Assembly (NCBI GenBank): GCA_903871605.1 | Contig: CAIQHF010000040.1 | Coordinates: forward strand, 1-62,070 | Source: an uncultured Sphingomonadaceae bacterium | GTDB taxonomy: Bacteria; Pseudomonadota; Alphaproteobacteria; Sphingomonadales; Sphingomonadaceae | Direction: 5' to 3' | DNA length: 62,070 bases | In this document: one piece after another, positions 1 through 11,433 of the stretch | Layout: every line of letters starts with the position of its first letter | Position numbering within the stretch: the first letter of the stretch is position 1 | The notes under the pieces: model-generated | What the model saw: the letters and a program-made list of their open reading frames with translations, nothing else | The model's database searches: none | Told to the model about the DNA's origin: nothing | Position numbers and translations under genes: made by a program

Positions 1-147
1 CCGCCCGCCGCCGCACCGGTGGCGCTGCCCGCCGATGTCGCCGCCGCTATGGCGGTGGTGGCGCGCTTCCAGGCGTCGCAGGCCGCGCTCCAGCCGGCCG
101 TGGCATCCGCCGAGGCGCCGACGCAGATCGCCGCGATCCAGCATTGA
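1..147 (+). CDS. C-terminal end of an unidentified protein (5' truncated by window)
   Basis: The first 48 codons of the window are open in frame 1 and end with TGA at 145-147. The visible tail is rich in Ala, Pro and Gln and ends in ...IAAIQH. No domain can be recognised in so short a piece. In related genomes a CorC/hemolysin-like or ybeY-type gene often precedes lnt, but nothing in this tail identifies either. The reading frame is supported by G/C-ending codons and by the strong inverted repeat that follows the stop. The gene begins outside the window. Confidence 0.55.
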   Translation, partial: PPAAAPVALPADVAAAMAVVARFQASQAALQPAVASAEAPTQIAAIQH

Positions 148-156
148 CCGCGTGAC

Positions 157-207
157 CATCCTCCCTCGGCGCCGTCCCGGATGACGGCGCGGTGACGAGG
201 GAGGATG
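157..207. terminator. Large inverted repeat between the truncated gene and lnt
   Basis: Two nested perfect arms are visible: 157-168 pairs with 196-207 (12 bp), and 169-176 pairs with 183-190 (8 bp, 6-base loop), with a 5-base bulge at 191-195. It follows the stop at 147 and precedes the lnt start at 239. It could end transcription of the upstream gene or be a solitary palindromic repeat. There is no T-tract, so intrinsic termination is not proven. Confidence 0.5.
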
Positions 208-238
208 ACAGCGCGCTCCGAGCAGGATAGCGGGCCGC

Positions 239-1795
239 ATGGCTCCGCTCCTCTCCGCATTGCTGCTCGGCATCCTCTCGGCGTTCGGCTTCGCGCCGAT
301 GGGGCTGTGGCCGCTGACGCTGCTCGCCTTCGCCTTCCTCTATCTGTTGCTGTCGAAAGCGGAGACGCTGCGGCGGGCGGCGGCGATCGGCTGGCTGTTC
401 GGGCTCGGCGACTTCGTGCTCGGGCTCGACTGGATCGCCAAGGCGTTCACCTATCAGGCGGCGATTCCCGCCTGGCTGGGCTGGGTCGCGGTGGTCGCGC
501 TGTCGCTCTATCTCGCGGTCTTCCCGATGCTCGCCACCGCCTCGGCGTGGTGGGCGACGCGGCGCGTGCGCGGCGGCGCGGTCAGCCTGACGCTGTTCCT
601 CGGCGCGAGCTGGGCGGCGAGCGAGTGGCTGCGCGGCACGATCTTCACGGGCTTCCCGTGGAATCCGGTGTCGGTGACGATCATCGACCTGCCCTTCGCG
701 CTGGTCGCGCGCACCGTCGGCACCTATGCGCTGTCGGGGCTGGTCGTCGCCTCGACCGGCTTCGTGCTGATCCTCGCGACGCGCCCGCGCGAGGCGCTGA
801 CCCGCCGCACGATCCTGTCGGCGGCCAACATCCCCGCGCTGATCGGTCTGGCGATCCTGGTCGGGCTCTACACGACGCCCGCGCTGCTCCAGCGCTTCTC
901 GCCGCCCGCGCCGCCGTCGATGCCGAGCGGCCCCGTCGCGCAGGTCGTCCAGCCCGATATCGGCCAGGGCGAGCGCTGGTCGCCGCAGCTGATGCAACGC
1001 CACCTCACCCGCCTCCAGGCGCTCTCCGGCGCGCCGGGCGCCAGCCCGCGGCTGGTGCTGTGGCCCGAATCGGCGATCGAGGGCGACGTCCAGGAGGATC
1101 CCGCGGCGCGCATCCAGCTCGCCGCGATGCTGGGGCCGCACGACGTGCTGCTCGGCGGCGGCGAGGCGGCGATCCGCAACGCGGCGGGCGAGGAGATCGC
1201 GGCGCGCAACGCGATCTTCGCGATCGGCGCGGGGGGTGCGCTGCTCGGCCGCTACGACAAGGCGCATCTCGTCCCCTACGGCGAATATCTGCCGATGCGC
1301 CCGATCCTCTCGCGGATCGGGATCGCGCGGCTCGTCCCCGGCGACATCGACTTCCTGCCCGGCCCCGGCCCGCAGACGATGACGCTGCCGGGCTTCGGCA
1401 AGGTCGGGCTGCAGCTCTGCTACGAGATGGTGTTCTCAGGCCATGTCGTCGACGAATCGAACCGCCCCGCCTTCGTGTTCAACCCGTCCAACGACGCGTG
1501 GTTCGGCCGCTCCGGCCCGCCGCAGCATCTCGCCCAGGCGCGGCTGCGCGCGATCGAGGAGGGGATGCCCGTCGTCCGCGCCACCCCGACGGGGATTTCC
1601 GCGATCGTCGATGCCGACGGGCGCGTGCTCAAGTCGCTGCCGCAGGGATCGATGGGGATGATGGCGCTGCCGCTTCCGACCGCACTGCCCGCCACGCTCT
1701 TCGCGCATCTCGGCAACTGGGCGGTGCTGCTGATAGCGCTGCTTCTCGGGGGGCTGGCATTTGCCGCTAGGACATATAAAGAGAGCTTTATATAA
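239..1795 (+). CDS. lnt: Apolipoprotein N-acyltransferase
   Basis: The 518-residue product is the inner-membrane enzyme that adds the third acyl chain to the N-terminal cysteine of lipoproteins. The N-terminal half (about 1-200) is a run of hydrophobic segments beginning [20 protein letters not shown]. The C-terminal half (about 230-480) is a nitrilase-like periplasmic domain containing WPESAIEG (catalytic Glu), the Lys in [15 protein letters not shown], and LQLCYEMVF (catalytic Cys), which is the expected Glu-Lys-Cys triad. A last hydrophobic segment follows. Length fits the family. The ATG at 239 gives the standard N-terminus. metK begins 49 bases after the stop in the same direction; lnt next to metK is common in sphingomonads. 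The last codons run through the hairpin at 1774-1793. Confidence 0.95.
   Translation: MAPLLSALLLGILSAFGFAPMGLWPLTLLAFAFLYLLLSKAETLRRAAAIGWLFGLGDFVLGLDWIAKAFTYQAAIPAWLGWVAVVALSLYLAVFPMLATASAWWATRRVRGGAVSLTLFLGASWAASEWLRGTIFTGFPWNPVSVTIIDLPFALVARTVGTYALSGLVVASTGFVLILATRPREALTRRTILSAANIPALIGLAILVGLYTTPALLQRFSPPAPPSMPSGPVAQVVQPDIGQGERWSPQLMQRHLTRLQALSGAPGASPRLVLWPESAIEGDVQEDPAARIQLAAMLGPHDVLLGGGEAAIRNAAGEEIAARNAIFAIGAGGALLGRYDKAHLVPYGEYLPMRPILSRIGIARLVPGDIDFLPGPGPQTMTLPGFGKVGLQLCYEMVFSGHVVDESNRPAFVFNPSNDAWFGRSGPPQHLAQARLRAIEEGMPVVRATPTGISAIVDADGRVLKSLPQGSMGMMALPLPTALPATLFAHLGNWAVLLIALLLGGLAFAARTYKESFI
1774..1793 (+). promoter_or_regulatory. Hairpin at the lnt stop / metK leader
   Basis: Bases 1774-1781 and 1786-1793 are perfect reverse complements (8 bp, AGAG loop) and are A/T-rich in a GC-rich region. 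An alternative weak pairing joins 1780-1784 with 1801-1805. The element lies 52 bases before the metK ATG and covers the lnt stop. It could be a terminator/attenuator, a processing site or part of a metK leader. I could not match it to a known SAM riboswitch consensus. Confidence 0.35.
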
Positions 1796-1844
1796 GGTTT
1801 TCTCTAAGTCCGATTTCAGCTCCTATCGAGGGACCGTCGAGCCG

Positions 1845-3044
1845 ATGCGCAGCGAATATCTCTTCACCTCCGAGTCCGTGTCCGAAGGCCATCCCGACAA
1901 GGTCGCCGACCAGATCAGCGACTCGATCGTCGACCTGTTCCTCGGCAAGGACCCGCAGGCGCGCATCGCGTGCGAGACGCTGACCACGACCAACATGGTG
2001 GTGATCGCCGGCGAGATTCGCGGCGAGGGCATCATGGACACCGCGGGCAACTGGGCGCCCGGCGTCGAGCAGGAGATCGAGGACACGATCCGCGCGACGG
2101 TCAAGCGGATCGGCTACGAGCAGTCGGGCTTCCACTGGAACACGTTCAGCTTCTCGAACAACCTCCACCCGCAGTCCGCGCACATCGCGATGGGCGTCGA
2201 CGAGAGCGGCAACAAGGACGAGGGCGCGGGCGACCAGGGCATCATGTTCGGCTACGCGACCGACGAGACCCCGGGGCTGATGCCCGCGACGCTCTACTAC
2301 AGCCACAAGATCCTCGAGCGCATGGCCGCCGACCGCCATTCGGGCGCCGCGCCCTTCCTCGAGCCCGACGCCAAGAGCCAGGTCACGCTGCAATATGAGA
2401 ACGAAAAGCCGGTGCGCGCGACCGCGCTGGTCGTCTCGACGCAGCATTCGGCCGAGCTCAGCAACGAGGCCGGCCAGGCCAAGCTGCGCGACTACGTCAA
2501 GGGCGTGTTCGCCGACGTGCTCCCCGACGGCTGGCTGCCTGCCGACGACAAGATCTACGTCAACCCGACCGGGCTGTTCGAGATCGGCGGCCCCGACGGC
2601 GACGCGGGCGTCACCGGCCGCAAGATCATCGTCGACACCTATGGCGGTGCCGCCCCGCACGGCGGCGGCGCCTTCTCGGGGAAAGACCCGACCAAGGTCG
2701 ATCGCTCGGCGGCCTATGTGGCGCGCTATCTCGCCAAGAACGTCGTCGCCGCGGGTCTGGCGACGCGCTGCACGATCCAGCTCAGCTACGCGATCGGCAT
2801 CGCCGAGCCGCTGTCGGTCTATGTCGACACGCACGGCACCGGCACCGTTCCCGAGGCCAAGCTGGAAGAGGTGCTGCCCAAGCTGGTCCGGCTGACCCCC
2901 AAGGGCATTCGCGAGCATCTCAAGCTCAACAAGCCGATCTACCAGAAGACCGCGAGCTACGGCCATTTCGGCCGCGACGCCGAGGGCGACTTCTTCTCGT
3001 GGGAGAAGACCGACCTGGTCGACGCGCTCAAGGCCGCGGTCTGA
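1845..3044 (+). CDS. metK: S-adenosylmethionine synthase
   Basis: The cytoplasmic enzyme makes S-adenosylmethionine from methionine and ATP. The 399-residue product starts [20 protein letters not shown] and carries the hallmark [15 protein letters not shown]-site segment near residue 17, the [12 protein letters not shown] motif near 130, and the [19 protein letters not shown] phosphate-binding segment near 275. Length is typical. An upstream TTG at 1761 keeps the frame open, but those 28 residues match no part of the family and overlap lnt, so the ATG at 1845 is chosen. A stem at 3058-3083 follows the gene. Confidence 0.97.
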   Translation: MRSEYLFTSESVSEGHPDKVADQISDSIVDLFLGKDPQARIACETLTTTNMVVIAGEIRGEGIMDTAGNWAPGVEQEIEDTIRATVKRIGYEQSGFHWNTFSFSNNLHPQSAHIAMGVDESGNKDEGAGDQGIMFGYATDETPGLMPATLYYSHKILERMAADRHSGAAPFLEPDAKSQVTLQYENEKPVRATALVVSTQHSAELSNEAGQAKLRDYVKGVFADVLPDGWLPADDKIYVNPTGLFEIGGPDGDAGVTGRKIIVDTYGGAAPHGGGAFSGKDPTKVDRSAAYVARYLAKNVVAAGLATRCTIQLSYAIGIAEPLSVYVDTHGTGTVPEAKLEEVLPKLVRLTPKGIREHLKLNKPIYQKTASYGHFGRDAEGDFFSWEKTDLVDALKAAV

Positions 3045-3057
3045 TCGACGGCGGCGT

Positions 3058-3083
3058 CCGGTGCGGCCAGGCGGTCGCACCGG
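3058..3083 (+). terminator. Stem-loop after metK
   Basis: An 8-bp perfect stem (3058-3065 with 3076-3083) closes a 10-base loop 14 bases after the metK stop, and a short T run occurs at 3097-3100. A plausible but not canonical intrinsic terminator for metK. Confidence 0.4.
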
Positions 3084-3236
3084 GCGCGCCGATCGATTTT
3101 GCCGAAAAACTGATCCAGCTTGTTTCCGCCCGGCGGGGGCGGCGCTAGTCTCGCGCGCGACGAAGACGCTGTGTGCAGGCAGCGGGCGAGTCGCGGTACG
3201 TGCGTGCGTTGAGCCTGCCCGAGCGGAGCAACCCCG

Positions 3237-3410
3237 ATGCACTATCGTCTCTATGCGCTGAGCGAGCGCAACGGCAGGATCGTGAGCGCGCAGGACATCG
3301 TCGCCGACAATGACGACGCGGCGATCGAAGTCGGCCGCGCGGCGCTGGCGCAGCGCCCGTTCGAACTATGGTGCGAGACGCGGCGGGTGTTCACCTGCGC
3401 GAAGGCGTAG
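3237..3410 (+). CDS. Small conserved-looking protein, function unknown
   Basis: An open frame of 57 codons starts at the ATG at 3237 and ends with TAG at 3408-3410. The product begins MHYRLYALSERNGRIVSA and ends with WCETRRVFTCAKA. The composition (balanced charges, one central acidic stretch DNDDAAIE, Trp/Cys near the end) and codon use look like a real protein. I recall similar short YRLYAL-type proteins in sphingomonads, but no function is known to me. It has no signal peptide or membrane segment. No strong ribosome binding site is visible upstream (AACCCCG), so translation is likely but not certain. Confidence 0.6.
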   Translation: MHYRLYALSERNGRIVSAQDIVADNDDAAIEVGRAALAQRPFELWCETRRVFTCAKA

Positions 3411-3454
3411 CGGGAGGCGGCGGCGGCTTCGTTTGCCGACGATCGCCACGAGCC

Positions 3455-3534
3455 GTCATCGCGAGGCGGAAGGCGCCGTCACGGTCCAGCCCCGAGCGCC
3501 GACTTGGACTGCTTCGCTTCGCTCGCAATGACGG
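3455..3534. repeat. Palindromic intergenic repeat (type CGTCATCGCGAGG)
   Basis: Imperfect inverted repeat. The left arm CGTCATCGCGAGGCG is answered at the right by CGCTTCGCTCGCAATGACG. This is the familiar extragenic repeat that reads as non-coding on both strands. The stretch 3411-3883 contains no gene I can support; it holds this repeat, the next one and about 180 bases of unassigned sequence. Confidence 0.75.
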
Positions 3535-3614
3535 GCGTCGATGATAGGGCAAGGTTCATTCCGCCAGTCCGCGCCGGGATGGCGGGACTGGGCCACGACC
3601 GCAGTCTTGTTCTT

Positions 3615-3704
3615 CGTCATCCCGGACTTGATCCGGGATCCATATGCGCAGCCTTGCTCTTCCGGGCGCTGCGTGTCTGGATCCTGACCTTCGTCAGGAT
3701 GACG
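3615..3704. repeat. Palindromic intergenic repeat (type CGTCATCCCGGACTTGATCC)
   Basis: The left arm is CGTCATCCCGGACTTGATCC and the right arm ends CCTTCGTCAGGATGACG. The same family occurs at 35430-35529, 51901-51990, 58937-59066 and 59818-59945, always between genes. Confidence 0.8.
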
Positions 3705-3883
3705 GAAAGTGGTGGATTTCGCCCAGTCCGGCTTCGCGGATACACGGTGTCTGACCGACGGTCTGGTCCCGCCGTCCTGCCGACTGCTCACGACCAGAGC
3801 CGGTCGTTCGATCTTCGCCAATCAGCGTCCGGTCGCACCGAAAGCGGTCGTTGCGGTGAAGTTTAGCGAACACCAATTCCGGA

Positions 3884-5881
3884 TCAGACGAACTTCGCGA
3901 TCCGTTCGAACGCCTGCTCAAACCGCGCCAGCGTGTTTTCAACCGGCTTGCCCTTGCCGGTCAGCATTGCTGGGTGCTGAAGCAGATACATCGACGGATC
4001 GAAGTGACTGTAGTCCGGGATTTCAGCGGGCAGAACGCGGAAATATGCCTCCGCCTTCTTCACGAGGCGGGTCGTGTTAGCGTCAGCGGCCTCAAGCTTT
4101 TCGACGGTCAGCTCGTGCCCGTCCTTAAGGCCGTAGGTCTTGTTGATGAGATCAACGAACAGTGCGGGATCGAAGAAGTCCTCAATGTCGGCCTCGTCCT
4201 TTCCCGCGATCTCCGTCGCGAGGATTATGCGCTCCCCATCGAGGAGCGCGGCCTTGTGGAGATCTTCCAGCTTCTTCTTCTGACCGCGCTCGAAATCCGT
4301 GAGGACGGCTATATTGAGTTTGTTGCCGTAGAAGAGGCGGACGAAGGGTAGGATCTTGTCGATGCCGCCCGATGGGCAAATAGCCCACTGCGGCGATAGA
4401 TGCTTTCGGCCCGCGGCTTTGAGCACCGCAGATGCTGCCTGAAGGTAGAGAATGTCGCTCGGCCCTTCGACAAGCAAGGTGTTCTTTCCGATGACGAGGG
4501 TTTGCGTCACCTCGAATCCCATCGCGCCGAAGATCGGGAAGTTCGTCTGTGGATCAGTGGTCAGCACGTCCGATCGGATCTTGGTACCGATCGACTTCTT
4601 CCGATCACGCGCATCGCGAATCACAACATCCTCGACCGTGCGGACACACGCTAGGTCGTTCGGCGGCACCATGAACGGCGAGTGTGTCGTCCAGATCAGC
4701 TGATGGTTTGGCGCAATCTCCTCAGCAAAGTAGCGGAGCAGGTCAAGCTGGGCGGTTCCGTGGAGCGTGAGGCCAGGCTCGTCGAGCAGCAGGATCACGT
4801 TGCCGTGGCTCTTCTTGATTTGAGCGAACTTGACCAGGAAGGAGAAGAACCAGATAAATCCCGCCGACCGCTCCGAGAAGGGGACGGTAACACCATGGAG
4901 ATTGTTCTCCACCCGGGCCCTCGCCACCGGGCCCGAGTTGAAGGGAGCCGGGTCGCCGGATTTGCCCTCAGACAGGACGACCTTGATCTTGAGTTCGTCA
5001 TTTTGCGTCCAGTAGTCAAATATCTGGTTAGTTATTCGTAGAGCGGCTGCTTCGCACTTCGCGTTCAGCTCCTCGAACTGCGTGGTCGCAACGAGTTCCT
5101 CAAGCGTGGTTCCGGCATATTCGAGAAAGTCGAGGAAGACGCGATCGCCGCTATCCATTTCGACGCCCTGCTGCTTATCCGCATTCAATTTGTTGATCGA
5201 GAGCTGACCGCTCATGCGGTCCCAGTGCGAGAAGTACATGAACTTCGGCATCCGTTTTGACAGGATGTCGATCGCCCGCAGCGTGGCCCGTTGTTCCCGA
5301 AACTTTCCAATTATCGCAAACAGCGCGTCCTGCGGCGGCGTGCGTGCAGATAACGCCGCCAATGCTTCGTGGGCTTTGGCCGTGGTGCGCGCCTCGCTTA
5401 GCACGGCTTTATCGTCTACACTGAGCCCGGATTTAGAAACCAAATGAGCGAGCGCCTTGTCCTCGTCGATAGAAAAGGTCCAGCTCGACCCTGTCTGTTC
5501 GTAGGTCTTGGAGATTTCGAATCTCGTATCCTGAAGGACACCATCGCCGAGCTCCATCTCGACTGCCCTCACGTCGGCTGCCTCGAGCATCCAGGTTGCT
5601 GTCATTACTTCTGCCTCCTCCCCGCCGTGGATGCTCGCGTACTCCGACAGATGCTGCCGCGGGTAGTTGGTGATCTTGTTGTATTGGGTGAAACCCGGCT
5701 CCGTCGAGCGCAGGCCTTCCAGTGCCTTCAGGAATGCTGACTTACCCGCCTCGTTCTTGCCTACCAAACAGGTGGACTGGCCGATATCTACAACGTTGGA
5801 ATCCAAAATATTCCGATAGTTTGTAGCATGCGCGGCAACTAGCTTCACGACCTTACCCTTCAGCGCTGCGGCGCCAGCCAT
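3884..5881 (-). CDS. OLD-family ATPase with C-terminal TOPRIM nuclease domain
   Basis: The product (665 residues from the ATG at 5881) has an N-terminal SMC/RecF-like ATPase with Walker A GKNEAGKSA (about 41-48) and Walker B VILLLDEPG (about 365-373), followed by TTHSP. A TOPRIM domain follows, with LLVEGPSDILYL (acidic Glu, about 470) and VLTDFERG (about 525). This is the OLD (overcoming lysogenization defect) layout, known for phage-defence nucleases. No UvrD-like helicase is adjacent, so it is not Gabija. The start is uncertain: the frame is open to ATG 5923 and TTG 5968, and none has a clear Shine-Dalgarno. The gene is more A+T-rich than its neighbours and sits between repeats and a broken antitoxin gene, which suggests transfer. 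Bases 5969-6250 upstream hold nothing I recognise. Confidence 0.85.
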   Translation of the reverse strand: MAGAAALKGKVVKLVAAHATNYRNILDSNVVDIGQSTCLVGKNEAGKSAFLKALEGLRSTEPGFTQYNKITNYPRQHLSEYASIHGGEEAEVMTATWMLEAADVRAVEMELGDGVLQDTRFEISKTYEQTGSSWTFSIDEDKALAHLVSKSGLSVDDKAVLSEARTTAKAHEALAALSARTPPQDALFAIIGKFREQRATLRAIDILSKRMPKFMYFSHWDRMSGQLSINKLNADKQQGVEMDSGDRVFLDFLEYAGTTLEELVATTQFEELNAKCEAAALRITNQIFDYWTQNDELKIKVVLSEGKSGDPAPFNSGPVARARVENNLHGVTVPFSERSAGFIWFFSFLVKFAQIKKSHGNVILLLDEPGLTLHGTAQLDLLRYFAEEIAPNHQLIWTTHSPFMVPPNDLACVRTVEDVVIRDARDRKKSIGTKIRSDVLTTDPQTNFPIFGAMGFEVTQTLVIGKNTLLVEGPSDILYLQAASAVLKAAGRKHLSPQWAICPSGGIDKILPFVRLFYGNKLNIAVLTDFERGQKKKLEDLHKAALLDGERIILATEIAGKDEADIEDFFDPALFVDLINKTYGLKDGHELTVEKLEAADANTTRLVKKAEAYFRVLPAEIPDYSHFDPSMYLLQHPAMLTGKGKPVENTLARFEQAFERIAKFV

Positions 5882-6250
5882 CAAAGTTGAGAGACGCCAA
5901 TCGAAAATGAAGATGAACCGCATTTTTGGACAAATCAAGAACAGATAAGCGTTTCGCAGCTGGCCCAATGTATGTCATTCTGCCATGCTTGCTAGCTGGC
6001 GCTAAATGTCCGCATATTACATGAGCTGCCGTGCACCCTATCGCTCTGAGCCGCAGATTTGTCCCAATGCAGGCTGTCTCCCCGGTTGCTTAGGGTCCCT
6101 CCGGAACGGCCGCTTCCGTGCTCGCTGATCGGCGCCTTCCACGAGACGCAATGGGGCGGCTACCGCCACAGTAGAGATAGAACCCGCTGGCGCGGATGGC
6201 GTCCATCGCCATACGGTCGGCGTCTTTACCCTACAGATGGCGGGATACCG

Positions 6251-6474
6251 TCACCTTTGGGCCAGACGATCGTATATCTGGTCGGCCTCGCCCCTTTCTA
6301 TGAAGCGCGCGAACGGATCGTCGAACGGGTCCGCCGCCGCGCGGCGCGGGTGAGCGCGACCTGGCCCTGCTCGATCCGATCGGCGATCTGGTCGCCATGC
6401 TCGCGCCCGGGCGCTGCGCGCACCGCCCGCGGGATCGTGGTCTGCGCCTTGCTGCCGATGCGCGAGAGGATCAT
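6251..6474 (-). pseudogene. Frameshifted AbrB/MazE-type antitoxin (SpoVT-AbrB fold)
   Basis: From the ATG at 6474 the minus strand reads MILSRIGSKAQTTIPRAV, the classic start of an AbrB/SpoVT-type swapped-hairpin antitoxin, through GDQIADRIEQGQVALTR. The frame is then lost and closes at 6298. The neighbouring frame continues with the family's usual tail, AADPFDDPFARFIERGEADQ, to a TGA at 6251-6253. The total length of 224 bases is one short of 75 codons, so a single-base deletion in the GC-rich run near 6330-6345 explains the break. No partner toxin was recognised downstream. A sequencing error could mimic this. Confidence 0.7.
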
Positions 6475-6585
6475 GCCGCGCGCGTGAGAAAATCCCTCAC
6501 CCGGCGCAAGCCTCGCCCTTCGCTTGCCGATCCGCCTCGCCCTCCCCATCTCGACCCTGCTCCAGCGGAGCCCCTTGCCCCACCC

Positions 6586-6600
6586 GAACAAATCTGGAAC
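6586..6600 (+). promoter_or_regulatory. LexA (SOS) box upstream of uvrA
   Basis: GAAC at 6586-6589 and GAAC at 6597-6600 are separated by exactly seven bases, the direct-repeat LexA operator of Alphaproteobacteria. It ends 10 bases before the uvrA ATG at 6611, as expected for SOS control of uvrA, and it supports that start over an in-frame ATG at 6524. Confidence 0.85.
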
Positions 6601-6610
6601 AAACCGCTTC

Positions 6611-9667
<3,057 letters not shown>

Positions 9668-9669
9668 AT

Positions 9670-10695
9670 ATGTCTGGAGCACAGAATCAGCATTATGTGC
9701 CAAAGTTTATACTTCGCCAGTTTCTGTGCGATGCTGACAACGAGAGAGTATCGGTCTACGATAAGCACACTGAAAAGCGCTTCATCACATCAATAAAGAA
9801 CGTGATGGCCGAACGTCGATTTAACGATTTTGATTTTGACGAAGACTACATCGTTTCATTCGAAGGGATTGCTTGCGGTATTGAGGATATGATCCTTCCG
9901 GTCTACCGCAAGGTTTTGCAAACGAGAACACTGCCCAGCGATCCGGAGGGCATAGCTTCACTCGCCTTTTTTATCGCGTTTCAATTCGTACGCACCCGAG
10001 CACATCGAGAAAAGATGGCCCTATTCGAGTCCGCATTGAAGGAGAAACTCGAAACGATCGGTGGCAGATTGGAGGATATCAAGGGATATAAACCTTCTGA
10101 TGAAAACGATTTAAAACGGAGACACCTTCTTTCATTAAAGGAAGATGTCCATAGTTTTGCTTTGATTATTTCATTAAAAGAGTTTAGGTTATTCTCCTCT
10201 CCACCTGGCCGTTCATTTTATCTGGGCGACCATCCCGTCTCACTTCATAACTCGAATGATTTTGGACCGTATGGAAACATCGGATTAGCTGTTCCCGGTA
10301 TCGAAATCTACATGCCATTATCGGCCGACTTAATGCTCGGGGCGTGGTGCCCTTCCATTATGAATGGTTTGGAGAACTCCCTTAGAGAGTCCAAGAATGA
10401 ACGCGACAAAGCTATGGTTTCAGCTCTCGTGTCAGGCAGATTTACTATTCAACAGGCTACCTCCCTCGCCGAGGAGCTAAGGCCCCATTATGAAAAGGCA
10501 GAAAGGGATTTAAGTCTTCTAAAAGCCCTTGAGGCTATTCCTACCGACGAAGAGAACATGGACTTCGCCAACTCTCTGCAGACAATGTACGCTTCTCGCT
10601 ATGTAATCAGCAAGGAGAATGATTTCAATCTGGCTATCAGGCACAATTCTGAGTTTCCGAAATTTCGAAGAGGAATGCAGCCGAGGTTTGATTGA
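9670..10695 (+). CDS. DUF4238 domain-containing protein
   Basis: The 341-residue product begins MSGAQNQHYVPKFILRQFLC; the QHYVPKFILRxF segment is the signature start of DUF4238 proteins, whose function is unknown. A central stretch around residues 180-205 (FYLGDHPVSLHN) and MPLSADLMLGAWCP also fit the family. There is no signal peptide or membrane segment. Codon use is strikingly different from the neighbours, with many A/T-ending codons and TTTGAT/AAA/TTA runs, so the gene was probably acquired recently. It starts 2 bases after the uvrA stop and could be read from the uvrA transcript and so be SOS-responsive, which is inference. DUF4238 genes are often found in variable regions; a defence role is possible but unproven. 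Confidence 0.85.
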   Translation: MSGAQNQHYVPKFILRQFLCDADNERVSVYDKHTEKRFITSIKNVMAERRFNDFDFDEDYIVSFEGIACGIEDMILPVYRKVLQTRTLPSDPEGIASLAFFIAFQFVRTRAHREKMALFESALKEKLETIGGRLEDIKGYKPSDENDLKRRHLLSLKEDVHSFALIISLKEFRLFSSPPGRSFYLGDHPVSLHNSNDFGPYGNIGLAVPGIEIYMPLSADLMLGAWCPSIMNGLENSLRESKNERDKAMVSALVSGRFTIQQATSLAEELRPHYEKAERDLSLLKALEAIPTDEENMDFANSLQTMYASRYVISKENDFNLAIRHNSEFPKFRRGMQPRFD

Positions 10696-10842
10696 GGCGT
10701 CACGTAGTGCCTCAACCCTTTAACACCGCCTGCTCATCCTGAGCCTGTCGAGCATACAATTTTCGGAGGGATGATACAGAGCTATCGACGGGTTACAGAC
10801 GAACGGCGGCATGAGGGTCGCGCGCTCCTGTTAGCCAGCCCC

Positions 10843-10943
10843 TCACACCCCACCGCCTTTAACGCCGCGTCGATCCGCCCCTGCCAGCCCGGCCCGTCCG
10901 CGCGAAAAGCGTCGAGCCGGTCGAGATCGAGGCGCAACGTCAC
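10843..10943 (-). pseudogene. Remnant of a brnA (DUF4415) 3' end
   Basis: On the minus strand this reads VTLRLDLDRLDAF then RADGPGWQGRIDAALKAV. It is nearly identical to the tail of the intact brnA at 11434-11535 (VTLRLDPDVLDRF then RADGPGWQGRINAALRKAV). The copy has lost the codons after the Val-Gly and has no start of its own. It begins exactly where the ParE gene ends, so the two modules appear joined by recombination within a toxin-antitoxin cluster. Confidence 0.75.
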
Positions 10944-11215
10944 ACCTCCGTATCCCGCGCGCCATGCCGGATGCGCAGGATGATCACCCGCTCCGCCTCC
11001 ACTCGATAGCGCAGCACATAGGGCCAGACGATCGTCAGTTCGCGCCGCCCCTCACCTGCGTCACGACCGCGCTCCGGAAAGTCAGCGAGGCTGTCCGCCA
11101 GCGCGATCAGCCGCGCGGCGAGACGCTGCGCCGCCGCTGGATTGAACGCGGAGATATAGTCGGCAATGGCATCGAGGTTGGCGACTGCATCGTCGGTCCA
11201 CTCGATGCGGCGCAC
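10940..11215 (-). CDS. parE: ParE/RelE-family toxin
   Basis: The 91-residue product starts with GTG at 11215 and reads MRRIEWTDDAVANLDAIADYI, with the usual AAAQRLAARL helix, the FPERGRD turn, RELTIVWPYVLRYRV and the terminal VIILRIRHGARD strand. All are marks of the ParE/RelE fold. ParE proteins poison DNA gyrase and are neutralised by a partner encoded just upstream. Here the antitoxin stop lies one base before the toxin start, so the two are co-transcribed. The last codons abut the brnA remnant, so the final residues (DTEV) may not be ancestral. Confidence 0.88.
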   Translation of the reverse strand: MRRIEWTDDAVANLDAIADYISAFNPAAAQRLAARLIALADSLADFPERGRDAGEGRRELTIVWPYVLRYRVEAERVIILRIRHGARDTEV

Positions 11216-11216
11216 C

Positions 11217-11393
11217 TCAGTCGCCGATGCGCGGCCGCGGCAGAGGCTTGCCGCTTCCCCACGACCCGAGCCAGCGCTTCACCGCGCCGTGCGACACGGT
11301 GCGGCCGGCCGACGCGTTCGCGTCGGCGCGGGCGTCAGCCTGCGCCTCGGCCTGCGCGTCGCGCGTGTCGAAGAGGTCGTGGTCGGCTTTCAT
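11217..11393 (-). CDS. Antitoxin of the ParE module
   Basis: A 58-codon frame from ATG 11393 to TGA 11217-11219 encodes a protein starting MKADHDLFDTRDAQAEAQAD, with an Ala/Asp-rich helix and then SHGAVKRWLGSWGSGKPLPRPRIGD. The last part, V(S/A)HxAVxRWLxSWG..LPxPxIG, is the usual C-terminus of alphaproteobacterial ParE partners, which clamps the toxin. It is directly upstream of parE with a one-base gap. It is likely to autoregulate the pair with the toxin, as is usual for such modules. Confidence 0.85.
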   Translation of the reverse strand: MKADHDLFDTRDAQAEAQADARADANASAGRTVSHGAVKRWLGSWGSGKPLPRPRIGD

Positions 11394-11433
11394 CGCGCGA
11401 CGCTATCATGCCGGGCGCGGCGGGCAAAGCGCC

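Noticed and set aside
1796-1844. SAM-II or SAM/SAH riboswitch before metK
   Set aside because: I could not align the leader with the consensus pairing or the conserved core bases; only a generic hairpin is supported.
1788-3242. 484-codon minus-strand frame opposite metK
   Set aside because: Antisense shadow of metK; its composition shows no protein-like features.
3884-5968. Gabija system (GajA-like protein)
   Set aside because: No UvrD/GajB helicase gene is adjacent; only the OLD nuclease is present.
6059-6487. 142-codon plus-strand ORF before uvrA
   Set aside because: It runs through the antisense of the AbrB-type relic and has no protein-like features.
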